A stretch of 64,000 bases of DNA from Cryobacterium arcticum (lineage in GTDB: Bacteria > Actinomycetota > Actinomycetes > Actinomycetales > Microbacteriaceae). A program made the translations under genes and the position numbers. The stretch spans positions 2,604,001-2,668,000 of the forward strand of contig NZ_CP016282.1 of the NCBI RefSeq assembly GCF_001679725.1, read 5' to 3'. Every line of letters begins with the position of its first letter. Position 1 is the stretch's first letter. This document shows positions 63,856 to 64,000 of this stretch, piece after piece. Under the pieces are notes generated by a model. It was not told where the DNA came from. It made no database searches and was given only the letters and a program-made list of their open reading frames with translations.

Positions 63856-64000
63856 ATGTCGCCCAGCCTGCACACCCGAGTGACCGAAGACGTCGGACGG
63901 TCCATCGTCGACGGCACCGTCCCGGCCGGCAGCGTTCTCCTCGCGGAAGAGATCGAACGCCGCCAGGGCGTGAGCCGGTCGGTGATCCGGGAGGCCGTGC
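63856..64000 (+). CDS. GntR family regulator, N-terminal part (cut by the window end)
   Basis: The frame opened by ATG 63856 reads MSPSLHTRVTEDVGRSIVDG and continues with the GntR winged-helix pattern VLLAEEIERRQGVSRSVIREAV, running off the end of the window after 48 codons. The FadR-like wording of the recognition helix supports the call; the ligand domain is not in view. A GTG at 63847 is an alternative in-frame start. It is divergent from rplY across 218 bp. Confidence 0.85.
   Translation, partial: MSPSLHTRVTEDVGRSIVDGTVPAGSVLLAEEIERRQGVSRSVIREAV

Overview
The window is high-GC DNA from an actinobacterium, most likely a member of the Microbacteriaceae and possibly Cryobacterium-like. This is an inference from gene content and order: the prfB-ftsE-ftsX-smpB block, the ispH/xseA/xseB/DUF4245/fumC/phoH block, mycothiol-conjugate amidase with DUF4307 beside it, DUF501 with a DivIC-like protein upstream of enolase, and a DUF222-HNH gene set among GGTCGAGCTTGTCGAGACCC-type repeats. 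Genes are densely packed, many neighbours overlap by 4 bp (ATGA/GTGA), and most of the content is chromosomal housekeeping. No prophage, insertion sequence or CRISPR array is visible.

Layout. 1-2.5 kb: a DUF222/13E12-type HNH gene flanked by two repeat arrays in inverted orientation. 2.6-6.5 kb (minus): smpB, ftsX, ftsE and prfB. 6.5-9 kb (plus): an MFS exporter, a deazaflavin-type nitroreductase and a pentapeptide-repeat protein. 9-15 kb (minus): a GntR regulator, an acid-sugar kinase (DUF1537), a beta-hydroxyacid dehydrogenase and a GntP permease that look like one acid-sugar catabolic operon, followed by glpX. 15-22 kb: fba, ispH, xseAB, DUF4245, carbonic anhydrase and fumC. 22-31 kb: phoH, a class V aminotransferase, a cis-prenyltransferase, a hemolysin III-type protein, mca, DUF4307, greA, ilvA and an AI-2E-type permease. 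31-35 kb (minus): a four-gene ABC importer. 35-40 kb: a YcaQ-like winged-helix protein, htpX, lemA and an ABC-2 exporter. 40-44.6 kb (minus): a TetR-led operon with a PLP fold-III enzyme, an aldonolactone oxidase and a family 1 glycosidase that has lost its catalytic nucleophile. 44.8-51 kb: a large Ig-like/multi-pass membrane protein, a tRNA with a UAA anticodon, NDH-2, a mycosin-like protease, DUF501 and DivIC-like. 51-64 kb: eno, hisS, ferritin, an ABC exporter, mazG, nhaA with a structured leader, mfd, pth, rplY and the start of another GntR gene.

Three things stand out. First, at least ten genes have a TANNNT hexamer exactly 5-7 nt before the start codon, with weak or no Shine-Dalgarno sequence, which is the geometry expected of leaderless transcription. 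Second, the 40-44.6 kb operon looks like an uncharacterised small pathway with a degenerate glycosidase and a palindromic candidate operator in front of its TetR gene. Third, the nhaA leader can form two mutually exclusive hairpins and looks like a cis-acting RNA switch. Start-site oddities (pth apparently starting at CTG, an ABC permease without a canonical start) and a UAA tRNA with a short variable loop are also worth checking.
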